DNA of 64,000 nucleotides, from the NCBI RefSeq assembly GCF_014203895.1, contig NZ_JACHJY010000014.1, forward strand, positions 62,001-126,000, read 5' to 3'. Each line of letters starts with the position of its first letter. The stretch's first letter is position 1. This document shows, one piece after another, positions 1-8,769 of the stretch. The notes under the pieces were generated by a model. The model saw only the letters and a list, made by a program, of their open reading frames with translations, searched no databases and had not been told where the DNA came from. Made by a program: the position numbers and the translations under genes. The stretch is from Streptomyces nymphaeiformis. Lineage in GTDB: Bacteria > Actinomycetota > Actinomycetes > Streptomycetales > Streptomycetaceae.

Positions 1-1
1 C

Positions 2-1003
2 CGCATCCGCCGGGTCATGGGTCCTGGCATCGTCGTGCGCGTCCCGACGGGCGACCTCGACATCTCGCACAACACCATCGAACGGGCCGTCGAGGGCATC
101 GTGGTCACCGAGCGCGGCAGGTCGGCCGATGCCGTGATCGTCGGCAACACGCTGCGGGACATCGTTCCGCGCCCGTACGGGAACCCTCCCGAGAGCGTCC
201 ACGCCATCCGGCTCGTCGGCGCGCCCCACGCCCTCGTCGCATCCAACACCGTCTCCAACGTCACCACGCCCTCCCCCGACGACGGAAACGGCGACGGAAA
301 CGGCGGCGGCGGTCCGGAACGGAAGACCGGTGTGGCCGTGCTGGCCTGCCGGGAGTCCCGGGTCCACGGCAACAACGTCGAGTCGGTCGGCCAGTCCGAG
401 TGGAGCGAGAACGACCGGTACCTCGGCATCCACGTCGCCGTCTTCTGCCGCAGCACGATCGAGAGCAACGTCTGCCGGCGGATCCCCGAGGACGTCGACT
501 ACGACGGCCACCCCCCGTGGAGCGGCCTGCTGGTGGGCGACGACTGGGACGGGGACGGCGAGCCCCCGAGCTTCCGCACCGCGCACATCGGCCCGTACGT
601 CTCCGTCGTCGGTGCCAGGGTCTCGCACCTGATCGGCCCGAACACCGCCTTCACCCACACCTCGGACGACCTCAGTCTGATCGTCTCCACCAACACCTTC
701 ACCGGCGGTGCCCAGTACCCGGCGGCGCGGATCGAGATGACCGGAGACGCCGTCGTCTCCGCCAACCAGTTCCGCCAGCACGGCGACTCGGATCCCGCCG
801 CGCTCACCGTGCGGGCCACCACCGCGACCGTGACCGGCAACCGCGCGAGGGGCGGCATTCCGTCGATCTACTTCCACGTCCCGCCGCAGTGGGTCGCCGT
901 GCTCGGCAACATCACCACCGGCGGCATCGGCCCGGACGACCCCATGGACCCCGACAGCATCGCCACCAAGTGGCTGGACCTCAATGTCAAGGGCGTGCTC
1001 TGA
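2..1003 (+). CDS. Right-handed beta-helix protein, C-terminal part (5' end outside window)
   Basis: The reading frame is open from the first bases of the window, so the true start lies upstream; the first in-window ATG is at 17. The 330 or so visible residues show short recurring units of the form xxNTxxN/VxGNxxxx (for example ISHNTIERA, VIVGNTLRD, VVSANQFRQ), the pattern of pectate-lyase-like right-handed parallel beta-helices. It lies 71 bp upstream of the LysM-like gene, in the same direction as the injection-system genes, so it probably belongs to the same operon and could be a fibre or surface component of the particle. That role is inference; the fold call is from repeat pattern only. 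Confidence 0.7.
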   Translation, partial: RIRRVMGPGIVVRVPTGDLDISHNTIERAVEGIVVTERGRSADAVIVGNTLRDIVPRPYGNPPESVHAIRLVGAPHALVASNTVSNVTTPSPDDGNGDGNGGGGPERKTGVAVLACRESRVHGNNVESVGQSEWSENDRYLGIHVAVFCRSTIESNVCRRIPEDVDYDGHPPWSGLLVGDDWDGDGEPPSFRTAHIGPYVSVVGARVSHLIGPNTAFTHTSDDLSLIVSTNTFTGGAQYPAARIEMTGDAVVSANQFRQHGDSDPAALTVRATTATVTGNRARGGIPSIYFHVPPQWVAVLGNITTGGIGPDDPMDPDSIATKWLDLNVKGVL

Positions 1004-1074
1004 CAGCGGGACCGGACCCCGCTCCCCGGCCTCTGTCGACTCACCCACCCGCCCCCCGGAAGGACCCCGCACCG

Positions 1075-1581
1075 ATGCCGATCGTCGTCGTCGAGCAGGA
1101 GAAGACCCTCGCCGCCCTCACCACAAGGCTTCTGAAAGCCAGAACGGCCAAGGCTGCGAAGGAGAAGGCCGCGCAGGCGATCCGCGAGGCCAATCCGGGC
1201 CTCGACCTCGACCATCTGCGACCAGGAATGATCGTCGTCGTGCCACGGCTGGCGGAGGCGAGCGACGAGGACGACGACCTCGTCGACCAGAGTCTGGACC
1301 TCTTCCTCGCGGAGGTGAGGGCAGAAGTCGACACGCTCCTCGACGCCGCCAACGACTCCCTGGCGTCGGAGAAGGAGGAGCTGGAGACGACGGCCAAGGT
1401 GCTCGACGTCATGGAAGTCCAGCAGGCGGCCCAGAACGACCCCGTGCTCCAGAACAACCTGGAGAGTCTGCGCAGCTCGATCGAAGGCGACCAGGAGGCC
1501 GCCGCGGAGAACACCGACACCCTGCTCAACGGCATCGAGCAGTGGTACACCGATCTCGACGACCTGAGCACGCTGTGGTGA
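1075..1581 (+). CDS. LysM-like domain protein of eCIS operon
   Basis: 168 residues, starting at an ATG preceded by a GGAAGGA ribosome binding site at 1058-1064. Residues 1-60 resemble a LysM unit (a TLAAL start, then AAQAIREANPGL and LRPGMIVVVPRL), the type of small LysM protein (Afp7/Pvc7-like) that joins tube and baseplate in contractile injection systems. The remaining 100 residues are acidic and helical, probably coiled coil. Its stop is 7 bp before the DUF4255 gene, so the two are probably one transcript. The LysM match is by eye and weaker than in canonical domains. Confidence 0.72.
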   Translation: MPIVVVEQEKTLAALTTRLLKARTAKAAKEKAAQAIREANPGLDLDHLRPGMIVVVPRLAEASDEDDDLVDQSLDLFLAEVRAEVDTLLDAANDSLASEKEELETTAKVLDVMEVQQAAQNDPVLQNNLESLRSSIEGDQEAAAENTDTLLNGIEQWYTDLDDLSTLW

Positions 1582-1588
1582 GGACCCG

Positions 1589-2836
1589 ATGAGCAACGCC
1601 CTGGCCGTGCCGGCCGTCACCGCCGCCCTCACCACCCTCGTACAGAACGCCGTGGACGGACTCGGGATCAACCCCGGACCCGTCGTCGCCCCGGGCCCCC
1701 TCGACAACACGGGGGACCACGCCCGCGTCGGCGTGCACCTGTACCGGGTCTCGCGCAACCCGACCCTGTCCCTCGCCGATCTGCCCACCCGCTCGTCCGC
1801 CGGACAGCTCCGGCAGAAGCCGAGGGCGGCGCTCGACCTGCACTACCTCTTCACCTTCCGCGGCTCCAACGAATGGGAGACGCAGCAGCTCCTGGCCAGG
1901 ACCGCGGCCACGCTGCACACCGTCCCCCACATCACCGCCGCCCTGCTCGCCGACGCGGAGACCGCCCACCCCGAGATCGCCGACAACGACCTGGCCCAGG
2001 CCGACGAGCCCGTCCGCGTCACGCCCGAGGCCCTCTCGACCGACGAACTGAGCCGGCTGTGGGCCCTGTTCCCGCCCGCCACCTTCACCGTGACGCTCGC
2101 CGTCATCGCCGGCCCCGTGCTCGTGGACGGCGACGGAGACCCCGGTGCGGTGCTTCCCGTCCGTACCCTCCTCCTCGGTGCCACGCCCTTCACCCCTCCG
2201 CGGCTCGACGGAGCGGCGGGGCCCGAGGGCAGGGGCGCTCCCGTCCGGGCCGCCCACCCCATGCCCGATCTCCATCTGCACGGCCACGCCCTCTCCGCCC
2301 GCGAGGGCGAGATCAGCGAAGTACTGGTCGACGGCGCCGTCGTCACCGGGGTGACCGCAACGGACGACACCCACCTCGTCCTGGCCTCCCCGGCCCTCTC
2401 ACCCGGCCGACGGCGCATCGTCGTCCGCAGAAGCGGGCCGCCCGCGCATCCCACACTCTCCTCGACCCGCCCCTCGCAGGTCAGCGCGCCCGTCGTCGTC
2501 CTCGTGGTCCCCACCCTCGGCACGGTCACCGCCACCACCGGCGCCGGCCACCACCCGGGACTGCGCACGGGCACCGTCTCCGCCGCCGTCACCCCGCCGG
2601 TCGGATCCGGCAACCGGGTGCGGCTGCTGCTCGACGCCACGACGCCCGGATCCTCGGCGTCGCTCGTCCTCACGGTCGACCTGCCGTCGTCCCATCCCCC
2701 CGCCGCGCAGGTGGACTTCACGGTGACCGACGCCCCCGCGGGCCCGTACCGGGTCACCCTCGAGGTCGACGGCGCACGCAGTCTCCCCGCCCTCGACGCC
2801 AACGGCCTGTACGTCCCCACGGTGGTGACCCTGTGA
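1589..2836 (+). CDS. DUF4255 (Pvc16-like) tail cap protein
   Basis: 415 residues. The N-terminal 190 residues carry the DUF4255/Pvc16_N features: a helical AVPAVTAALTTLVQ start, RVGVHLYRVSRNP, the LDLHYLFTF strand, and a WALFPPATFTVTLAV segment. Residues 200-415 are beta-rich with two immunoglobulin-like stretches. In contractile injection systems this family (Afp16/Pvc16) caps or terminates the tail and controls its length. It is followed by the ATPase gene with a 4-bp GTGA overlap, indicating translational coupling. Family assignment is secure; the exact role in this particle is inferred. Confidence 0.88.
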   Translation: MSNALAVPAVTAALTTLVQNAVDGLGINPGPVVAPGPLDNTGDHARVGVHLYRVSRNPTLSLADLPTRSSAGQLRQKPRAALDLHYLFTFRGSNEWETQQLLARTAATLHTVPHITAALLADAETAHPEIADNDLAQADEPVRVTPEALSTDELSRLWALFPPATFTVTLAVIAGPVLVDGDGDPGAVLPVRTLLLGATPFTPPRLDGAAGPEGRGAPVRAAHPMPDLHLHGHALSAREGEISEVLVDGAVVTGVTATDDTHLVLASPALSPGRRRIVVRRSGPPAHPTLSSTRPSQVSAPVVVLVVPTLGTVTATTGAGHHPGLRTGTVSAAVTPPVGSGNRVRLLLDATTPGSSASLVLTVDLPSSHPPAAQVDFTVTDAPAGPYRVTLEVDGARSLPALDANGLYVPTVVTL

Positions 2837-4881
2837 CCCTCTCCGACACCGCTCCCCGCCTCGACGCGGACGACCGCGACCGGGTCTGGGCCCGCGACAA
2901 CCAGCGGCATCTCGCCCTGGCCGCGGCCGCCGCCGCGGCCCGTCTCGACGCCCGCCCGGACGAGGCGGACGAACCGGCCCGCGCCGCCGAGCTGCTGGCC
3001 GCCGAGGTCCGCGAGACCACGGGCCTGCCCACCGCCCTCGACCGGCTCTGCGGACTGTTCACCCTCACCGCGTTCGAACGGGACGTGCTGGTCGCGGTCG
3101 CCGCTCCCGAACTGGGCCTGCCCACGGCGACGGGTCCCGTCACCTTCGCCCGCGCCCTGGCCGCACTGCCGGACGCGCACTGGAGCGCCCTGCTGCCCGA
3201 CGCCCCGCTACGGGGCTGGCGCCTGCTCGACGTACCGGCCCAGCTGCCGCCCACCGAGTTCGGCGGTCTGTCGCAGCTGCCCCTCGCCGTCGACGAGCGC
3301 ATCCTGCACGCCCTCCTCGGCGCCGACACGACGGACGACCGCCTGGCCGGGCGCGCCCGCCTCGTCGCCCCCGTGTGCCGCCTCGCGCCCGGGCAGGGTG
3401 CCGTCGTCGCCTCCCTGGCCGCCCTCGTCCGCCCCTCCCCCGGCACCGAAGGCTGTCTGCTCTCCGGGGAGGACCGGCTCACCCGCCGTCAGGCCGTCGT
3501 CGACGCCGCCGAGCGGATCGGGCTCACCGTGCTCGCCGTCGAAGGGCCCGACCTGCCCGACACCGCGCCCGCGATGGACACCCTGGCGCGCCTGCTCGCC
3601 CGCGAGGCGGGGCTCGGGCTGCGGCTGCTGCTCGTCGAGGGAACCGCCGAGACCCTGCCCCGCTGCGTACGGCTGCTGGCCGCCGGGGCACCGCTCGGTG
3701 TCTCCGCCGTCCTGTCGGCGGACGAGGCACCCCCCGGCAGCGAACTCCCGGTGCTGCGACTGCCACCCGCGTCGACGGGCGAACGGCGGGACCTGTTCGC
3801 CGCCGCCCTGAACGAGGCGCGCCTCACCGAGGACCCGGCCGAACTCGCCGAGCGGCATCCGCTCACCCCGGCGGGCATCGCACTGGCCGTGGAACGCACC
3901 GGCCGGCTCGCGTCCGCCCCCAGCGACGGGCGGCCCGGCTCAGGGAACGGGCGGCCCGGCTCCGAGCGGCTCGGCTCCGAGCGGCCCGGCCCCGGTGACG
4001 GGCCCTCCGGAGACAAGGGGCCGTGGGCCTCCGATGTCGCGGCGGCCTGCCGGGCGCTCGCCGAACGGCCGCTGCACGGCCTCGCCACGCTGCGTCGCCC
4101 GGCGGCCGGTCTCGACGACCTGGTCCTGCCCGATCAGGCGAACCGCTCCCTGCGCGCCCTGCTGGCTCACGTACGAGGGCGCCGGCAGGTGCACGGCGCA
4201 TGGGGGTACTCCGCGCGCGGCCGCGGCCTCGCCGTCACCGCCCTGTTCGCCGGCCCGAGCGGCACCGGCAAGACCACGGCCGCCGAGGCGGTCGCCCACG
4301 AACTGGGCTTCGACGTGATCGCCGCGGACCTCAGCCAGGTGGTGAGCAAGTACATCGGCGAGACCGAGAAGCACCTCGCCCGGCTGTTCGACGCGGCCGA
4401 GGCCGGATCGGTGCTGCTGTTCGACGAGGGCGACGCCCTCTTCGCCAAGCGCACCCAGGTACGCGACAGCCGGGACCGCTACGCCAACCTGGAGGTGTCG
4501 TACCTGCTGCAACGCCTGGAGACCTTCCGCGGCGTCGCGATCCTCACCACGAACGCCCGCGAGGCGATCGACCCCGCCTTCGTCCGCCGGATGCGGTTCG
4601 TCGTGACGTTCCCCTTCCCGGACGCCGAGCAGCGCGCCCTGCTGTGGGCCGGGGCGTTCCCGCCCGGCGTGCCCACCGACGGGCTCGACCCCAGGCGCCT
4701 CGCGCAACTGGCCGTCAGCGGCGGCACCATCGCGCAGCTGGCCCTGCACGCCGCGTTCCTCGCCGCCGACGAGGGCGTCCCCGTGGGCATGCGCCATGTC
4801 CTCGACGCCGCCAGGATCGAGAGCGACAAGCTCGAACGCCCACTGGCCGCCAACGAGATCCGCGGCTGGGTCCCCTCATGA
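2833..4881 (+). CDS. AAA+ ATPase of eCIS (Pvc15/Afp15-like)
   Basis: 682 residues from a GTG that overlaps the previous stop (GTGA). An alpha-helical N-terminal region of about 330 residues (winged-helix type in this family) precedes a single AAA+ module. Walker A GPSGTGKTT lies at residues 474-482 and Walker B VLLFDEGDALF at 527-537; sensor ILTTNAR and arginine-rich FVRRMRF follow. This is the ATPase always encoded beside DUF4255 in eCIS loci, thought to assist assembly or effector loading. Residues 360-395 contain a low-complexity RPGSxRxGS stretch linking the halves. Its stop overlaps the next gene's ATG (ATGA), so the DUF4157 protein is made with it. Confidence 0.92.
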   Translation: MTLSDTAPRLDADDRDRVWARDNQRHLALAAAAAAARLDARPDEADEPARAAELLAAEVRETTGLPTALDRLCGLFTLTAFERDVLVAVAAPELGLPTATGPVTFARALAALPDAHWSALLPDAPLRGWRLLDVPAQLPPTEFGGLSQLPLAVDERILHALLGADTTDDRLAGRARLVAPVCRLAPGQGAVVASLAALVRPSPGTEGCLLSGEDRLTRRQAVVDAAERIGLTVLAVEGPDLPDTAPAMDTLARLLAREAGLGLRLLLVEGTAETLPRCVRLLAAGAPLGVSAVLSADEAPPGSELPVLRLPPASTGERRDLFAAALNEARLTEDPAELAERHPLTPAGIALAVERTGRLASAPSDGRPGSGNGRPGSERLGSERPGPGDGPSGDKGPWASDVAAACRALAERPLHGLATLRRPAAGLDDLVLPDQANRSLRALLAHVRGRRQVHGAWGYSARGRGLAVTALFAGPSGTGKTTAAEAVAHELGFDVIAADLSQVVSKYIGETEKHLARLFDAAEAGSVLLFDEGDALFAKRTQVRDSRDRYANLEVSYLLQRLETFRGVAILTTNAREAIDPAFVRRMRFVVTFPFPDAEQRALLWAGAFPPGVPTDGLDPRRLAQLAVSGGTIAQLALHAAFLAADEGVPVGMRHVLDAARIESDKLERPLAANEIRGWVPS

Positions 4882-7800
4882 CCGACGCCGCCGGCAGCAC
4901 CGCCGCCTCGGGCCTCCAGGGAGCGGGCGCGCCCCTGGAGCCGGGGGTCCGCGACCAGTTGTCCACGAGCTACGGCCACGACTTCTCCCCGGTCCGTGTC
5001 CATGCCGGTCCCGCCGCGGACCGGGCCACCGCCGAACTCGGCGCCCTCGCCTACACGGTGGGCAACGACGTCGTCTTCTCTCACGGCGCGTACGATCCGC
5101 TGTCGCGCCGGGGCCGGGCCCTCATCGCACATGAGCTGGCCCATGTCGCCCAGCACCGCGGCCACCCCTCGGCGCCCGGCTTCCTGCGGACACACCCCTC
5201 CGTGGCCCCGCCCGCCGCCGACGCCCGCCTGGAGCAGCAGGCACACACGGCGTCCGCGTTCCACGCCCGGGGCGAGCCGCTGCCCTCCGGGTGGCGGTGG
5301 GAGCGGCCCGCCGGCCCCTTCCTGGGCCGCGCCGACATGAGCTGGACCAGACTGGAGCCCAAGGACCAGTACACCGTCGAGTACGCGGACGGTCAGCGCA
5401 CCGTCCAGGAGGAGCAGCGCTCCCCCGGGGACCCGGCCGGCATGGTCCGCGTCAACCTGGGCACCTTCGTCGTCCCGCAGAACAAGGGCCCGTGGAAGGA
5501 GACGTACGACGCCGTCGCCAAGGCGAAGGGCCTGCAGGCGGTCGTCAAGATGTCCGGGAACCACCCGAGCTCCGGGCTGTGGGAGAAGCGGGCCCCCACG
5601 AAGGAGCTGCGCAGACTGTGGCTGCTGCGGATGCAGTGGCCCAAGGAGCAGGCCGCCGCCTGGTGGAAGGACGCCGGCGGAGACGCCTCCACGAAGGGCG
5701 AGGACTTCGACCCGAAGGTCGACTCCACTCCGTCGCAGATCGACCACATCGTCGAACTCCAGCTCGGCGGCTCCAACGTCCCCGAGAACCTCGCCCCGCA
5801 CGACGGGCCCGACAACGAGGACAGCGGACGCACCATCGCCCGGCACGTGCAGCAGGCGGCCTCCTCCGTCTCGGCGGCGCTGCACGCCAAGGGACGCAAA
5901 CGGCCCGACCAGATCGTCCTGTGGTTCGGCTCCGCCGACCAGCCCAAGAAGTACGACGAGAAGAAGGACGTGAAGCCGCTCGATCCGCCCTTCGGCTCCC
6001 GCAAGGCCCAGTCGGCGCTCCAGGTGCACTTCACGGCCGAGGCCGACCTCAAGGCCGGGAGACGGCCCTCGGCGGACGACCTCAAGAAGGCCGCCGACGC
6101 CTGGGCGGCGTACAAGCGCTATCCGCTCGCCAGCGGACCGGGTCGGCAGGAACTGCGCGTCCCGGACAAGCCTGCGGGCGACGGCCACGACGAGATCGAG
6201 ACCAGTGCCGTCCCGGAGAACCGCGCCGCCCGGGAACTGATCGCGGGCGTCGTGCTGGAGAAGCTGAAGCGGCCCTCGTCGGGCAAGGGCGCGCACGTGA
6301 TCACCGCGTGGATCGACTCCGAAGCGCACCCGGTCCGGGCGGGCACCCGACTTCCCATCAGCATCCCGAAGGCCGAGGACAAGGAACTCACCCTCGACGT
6401 GAAGGACCCCTTCACGACCGGCGCGCTCTCGCTGCGCGGCGGGAAGCAGGAGGTCCGCTTCCTGTACCCGTACCTGTCCACCGGCAGGCTCACGCTGTCC
6501 TCGACCGAGCAGGGGCTCGAAGGCCATGGAACGCTCACCCCCAGCGTTCCCCTGCTGTCCCGGGTGCCGATCACGGTGGACTGGGACCGCAGCGGCTTCC
6601 GCGGCTCGGCGCAGGCACCCGCGGAGAAGCTGTCGCTGCCGCCGTTCAAGGTCACCGAGGCCGCCCTCGCGCTGAGCATCGCGCCGCAGCTCCAGGTCGG
6701 CGGCCATGTGGCCTTCGCCCTCGGCTCGGTGGTCACCGGCCGCGTGGACGCCGGGGTGGACGCGCAGGGGCTGTTCGCCAAGGGGTGGCTCGTCGGGCGC
6801 GTCCCCGGTCTCGACGAGGCGACCGGCGACGTGGAGTACCGTCCCGCGACCGGACTCACCGGGTTCTTCGTCGCACGCTCCTCGAAGCCCTCCGGACTGG
6901 TGCGCGGAGGTGAGGTACGGCTCGACGTCGACGGCGGTACGTGGCGGGTCGGCGGCCAGGTCGACGTGATGCTGCCCGGCGACAACCCCGCCCAGCTGAC
7001 CGTCCGCAGGTCGGGCGACCGGATCCTCTACGGCGGCAAGGCCCTCCTGAAGGTCCCGGGGCTGCGGCCGGTGGACGTCGCGGTGACCTACGACGGCGAG
7101 CGCGTGACGGGCACCGCCCGTACGACGTTCGCCCTGCTCGGCGCCGAGGGCGAGATCGCCCTGCGCTACCGCGACGGACTCTTCGGCGGAGACGGGTCCA
7201 TCGAGCTCAGGCGCGGTCGGTTCGCCGGCCGGCTCGACGCGCACCTCGACGAGGACGGCCGGATCAGCGGCCGCGGCACCGGCAGCCTGACGATCCGGCC
7301 GGGCCTCGTGGGCACGGTCGGCGTCGAGTACGGCCGGGACCGCAAGCTCCGCGTCTCCGGCGAGTTGCGCTTCCCCCCGTACCGCTTCCTGGAGCCCCGC
7401 GGCGCCCGCCACGAGCTGTTCCGGCACAGCCTGCCCGACATCCCGATCTTCGCGATCCCCCTCGGCATCGGGGCGGTCGGCCTGGTCGCGCGCATCGGCG
7501 GCGGCCTGGCGGTGTTCTACCGGTTCGGGCCGGGCGAGATCCGGGACATGGTGATCCGCGGCGCGTTCAACCCGCTCGAAGAGGACATGAACGCCGAACT
7601 CGCGGCGGAGGCACGCCTCGTGCTGCCCGCCGAAGCGGGGCTCGAGATGTTCGTACGGGCCGGCATCGGCGCGTCCGTCGCCATCGCCAGCGCCACCGGC
7701 GGCATCACCGTCACCGGCGGCGTCCTGTTGCGCGGCGGCCTCGACGCCAGTGCCAAGCTCGCCTACGCGAAGGGGATCCTCAGCTTCGACACCCTGGCCC

Positions 7801-8075
7801 GCATCAGCGTGCAGCCCGTCCTGACCCTGCGCGTCGAGGCGGACATCCTCATCGAGGCGGCGGTCGGAGGGTCCTGGCGCTTCCCGTACGAGCTGGCGTC
7901 CTACTCGTACGCCACGGGCCTGGAGTTCGGTCTGATCGCCCCGTTCCACTACCAGTCCGACCAGCCGCTCCGTCTGCCCGAGGCCCGCGACATCCAGTGG
8001 ATCGTGCCCCAGATCGACGTCGGCGCCCTCGCGAACCGCGTGGCGGGCCAGGTCCGGGCCGGTCTCGGGTTCTGA
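4878..8075 (+). CDS. DUF4157 (eCIS core domain) protein with HNH-like motif and long beta-rich tail; candidate effector
   Basis: 1065 residues, ATG overlapping the ATPase stop. Residues 20-95 are the eCIS-associated DUF4157 domain: YGHDFSPVRVHAG, then FSHGAYDP, ending in the metalloprotease-like HELAHVAQH (His85, Glu86, His89). Residues 285-320 carry an HNH-like nuclease motif: IDHIVELQLGGS (His290) followed by NVPENLAP and a downstream N...SGR. From about residue 500 to the end there are many amphipathic beta-strand repeats (GxxxLxxP, RVTGTARTTF), a glycine-rich hydrophobic stretch near 870 and a basic/aromatic C-terminus. DUF4157 marks cargo or effector proteins in eCIS loci; the rest suggests a toxin with a translocation or pore-like part. 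Function is inferred; the domain reading is direct. Confidence 0.82.
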   Translation: MTDAAGSTAASGLQGAGAPLEPGVRDQLSTSYGHDFSPVRVHAGPAADRATAELGALAYTVGNDVVFSHGAYDPLSRRGRALIAHELAHVAQHRGHPSAPGFLRTHPSVAPPAADARLEQQAHTASAFHARGEPLPSGWRWERPAGPFLGRADMSWTRLEPKDQYTVEYADGQRTVQEEQRSPGDPAGMVRVNLGTFVVPQNKGPWKETYDAVAKAKGLQAVVKMSGNHPSSGLWEKRAPTKELRRLWLLRMQWPKEQAAAWWKDAGGDASTKGEDFDPKVDSTPSQIDHIVELQLGGSNVPENLAPHDGPDNEDSGRTIARHVQQAASSVSAALHAKGRKRPDQIVLWFGSADQPKKYDEKKDVKPLDPPFGSRKAQSALQVHFTAEADLKAGRRPSADDLKKAADAWAAYKRYPLASGPGRQELRVPDKPAGDGHDEIETSAVPENRAARELIAGVVLEKLKRPSSGKGAHVITAWIDSEAHPVRAGTRLPISIPKAEDKELTLDVKDPFTTGALSLRGGKQEVRFLYPYLSTGRLTLSSTEQGLEGHGTLTPSVPLLSRVPITVDWDRSGFRGSAQAPAEKLSLPPFKVTEAALALSIAPQLQVGGHVAFALGSVVTGRVDAGVDAQGLFAKGWLVGRVPGLDEATGDVEYRPATGLTGFFVARSSKPSGLVRGGEVRLDVDGGTWRVGGQVDVMLPGDNPAQLTVRRSGDRILYGGKALLKVPGLRPVDVAVTYDGERVTGTARTTFALLGAEGEIALRYRDGLFGGDGSIELRRGRFAGRLDAHLDEDGRISGRGTGSLTIRPGLVGTVGVEYGRDRKLRVSGELRFPPYRFLEPRGARHELFRHSLPDIPIFAIPLGIGAVGLVARIGGGLAVFYRFGPGEIRDMVIRGAFNPLEEDMNAELAAEARLVLPAEAGLEMFVRAGIGASVAIASATGGITVTGGVLLRGGLDASAKLAYAKGILSFDTLARISVQPVLTLRVEADILIEAAVGGSWRFPYELASYSYATGLEFGLIAPFHYQSDQPLRLPEARDIQWIVPQIDVGALANRVAGQVRAGLGF

Positions 8076-8111
8076 GGCGGGCCCAGCCGCCGCGCGGCCG
8101 GGCCTCCCGCC
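8076..8111 (+). terminator. Probable terminator of eCIS operon
   Basis: Directly after the stop of the DUF4157 gene, a GGCGGG arm pairs with CCCGCC, and inner CCC/GGG and GCCGC/GCGGC segments also pair, giving an imperfect GC-rich hairpin. There is no T-run, as is usual in Streptomyces. Confidence 0.5.
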
Positions 8112-8235
8112 GCCGAAGGACGTGAGTCGGTGAACCGCCGCCGCGGGGCTCGCCGGGTGAAAGGGACGGCTCAGGCGATGAACGAACCGTGCCATCCCGC
8201 CCCGGCCGCGAGGGTCTCGCCGACCGACAGCAGCA

Positions 8236-8745
8236 CCAGGCATCCTGTACGTGCTGCACAACGACATCGCCTGGCAACTGCTGCCTCTGGAGGCGGGGGT
8301 CGGCTCGGGTCAAACCTGCTGGCGGCGTCTGGAGCGGTGGCAGCAGGCCGGGGTATTCGACCGGCTACACCGGATCCTGCTCGCCGAACTGAACGCGGCC
8401 GGTGGGCTGGACTGGTCGAGGGCATGCCGCCCGTCGCGGGTCGCCCCGGCCGCCCACGGCGACGCCCCGAAGCCCTGCTCGGTGACAAGGGTTACGACTC
8501 CGAGCCCAACCGCCGCGAACTGCGCAAGCGCCGAATCCTGCCGGTGATCTCCCGCAGAGGTACCCCGAACATCAAGGGCCTGGGCAAACTCCGCCACGTC
8601 GTCGAGCAGACCTTCGCCCTGCCCACCCCGTTCGAACGCCTCGCCGTCCGCTGGGAACGCCTCACCGAACTCCACGACGCCTTCGCCTCCCTGGCCTGCA
8701 GCCTCATCTACTGGAGAAGGCTCAAGAAGGACCGAACATGCTCGC
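8236..8745 (+). pseudogene. IS5-family transposase remnant
   Basis: Two pieces in different frames reconstruct an IS5-group DDE transposase. The first (8239-8405) reads ILYVLHNDIAWQLLP then CWRRLERWQQAGVFDRLH and ends at LDW. The second (from about 8409) reads VEGMPPVAGRPGRPRRRP, LLGDKGYDSEPNRRELRKR, VEQTFALPTPFERLAVRWER and SLACSLIYWRRLKK. The central catalytic part between LDW and VEGMPPV is missing, and the N-terminus is absent. The deletion junction falls in CTGGTCG, which fits both flanking segments. It is non-functional. Confidence 0.85.
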
Positions 8746-8769
8746 TCTACAAGCTCATAGGACACTGTT

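Noticed and set aside
868..3180. Long minus-strand open frames over the eCIS operon
   Set aside because: They are shadows caused by high third-position GC; the plus-strand frames carry recognisable domains and tight gene spacing.
4479..8267. 1262-codon minus-strand open frame
   Set aside because: It is antisense to the ATPase and DUF4157 genes, has no recognisable domain and its composition is that of an antisense frame.
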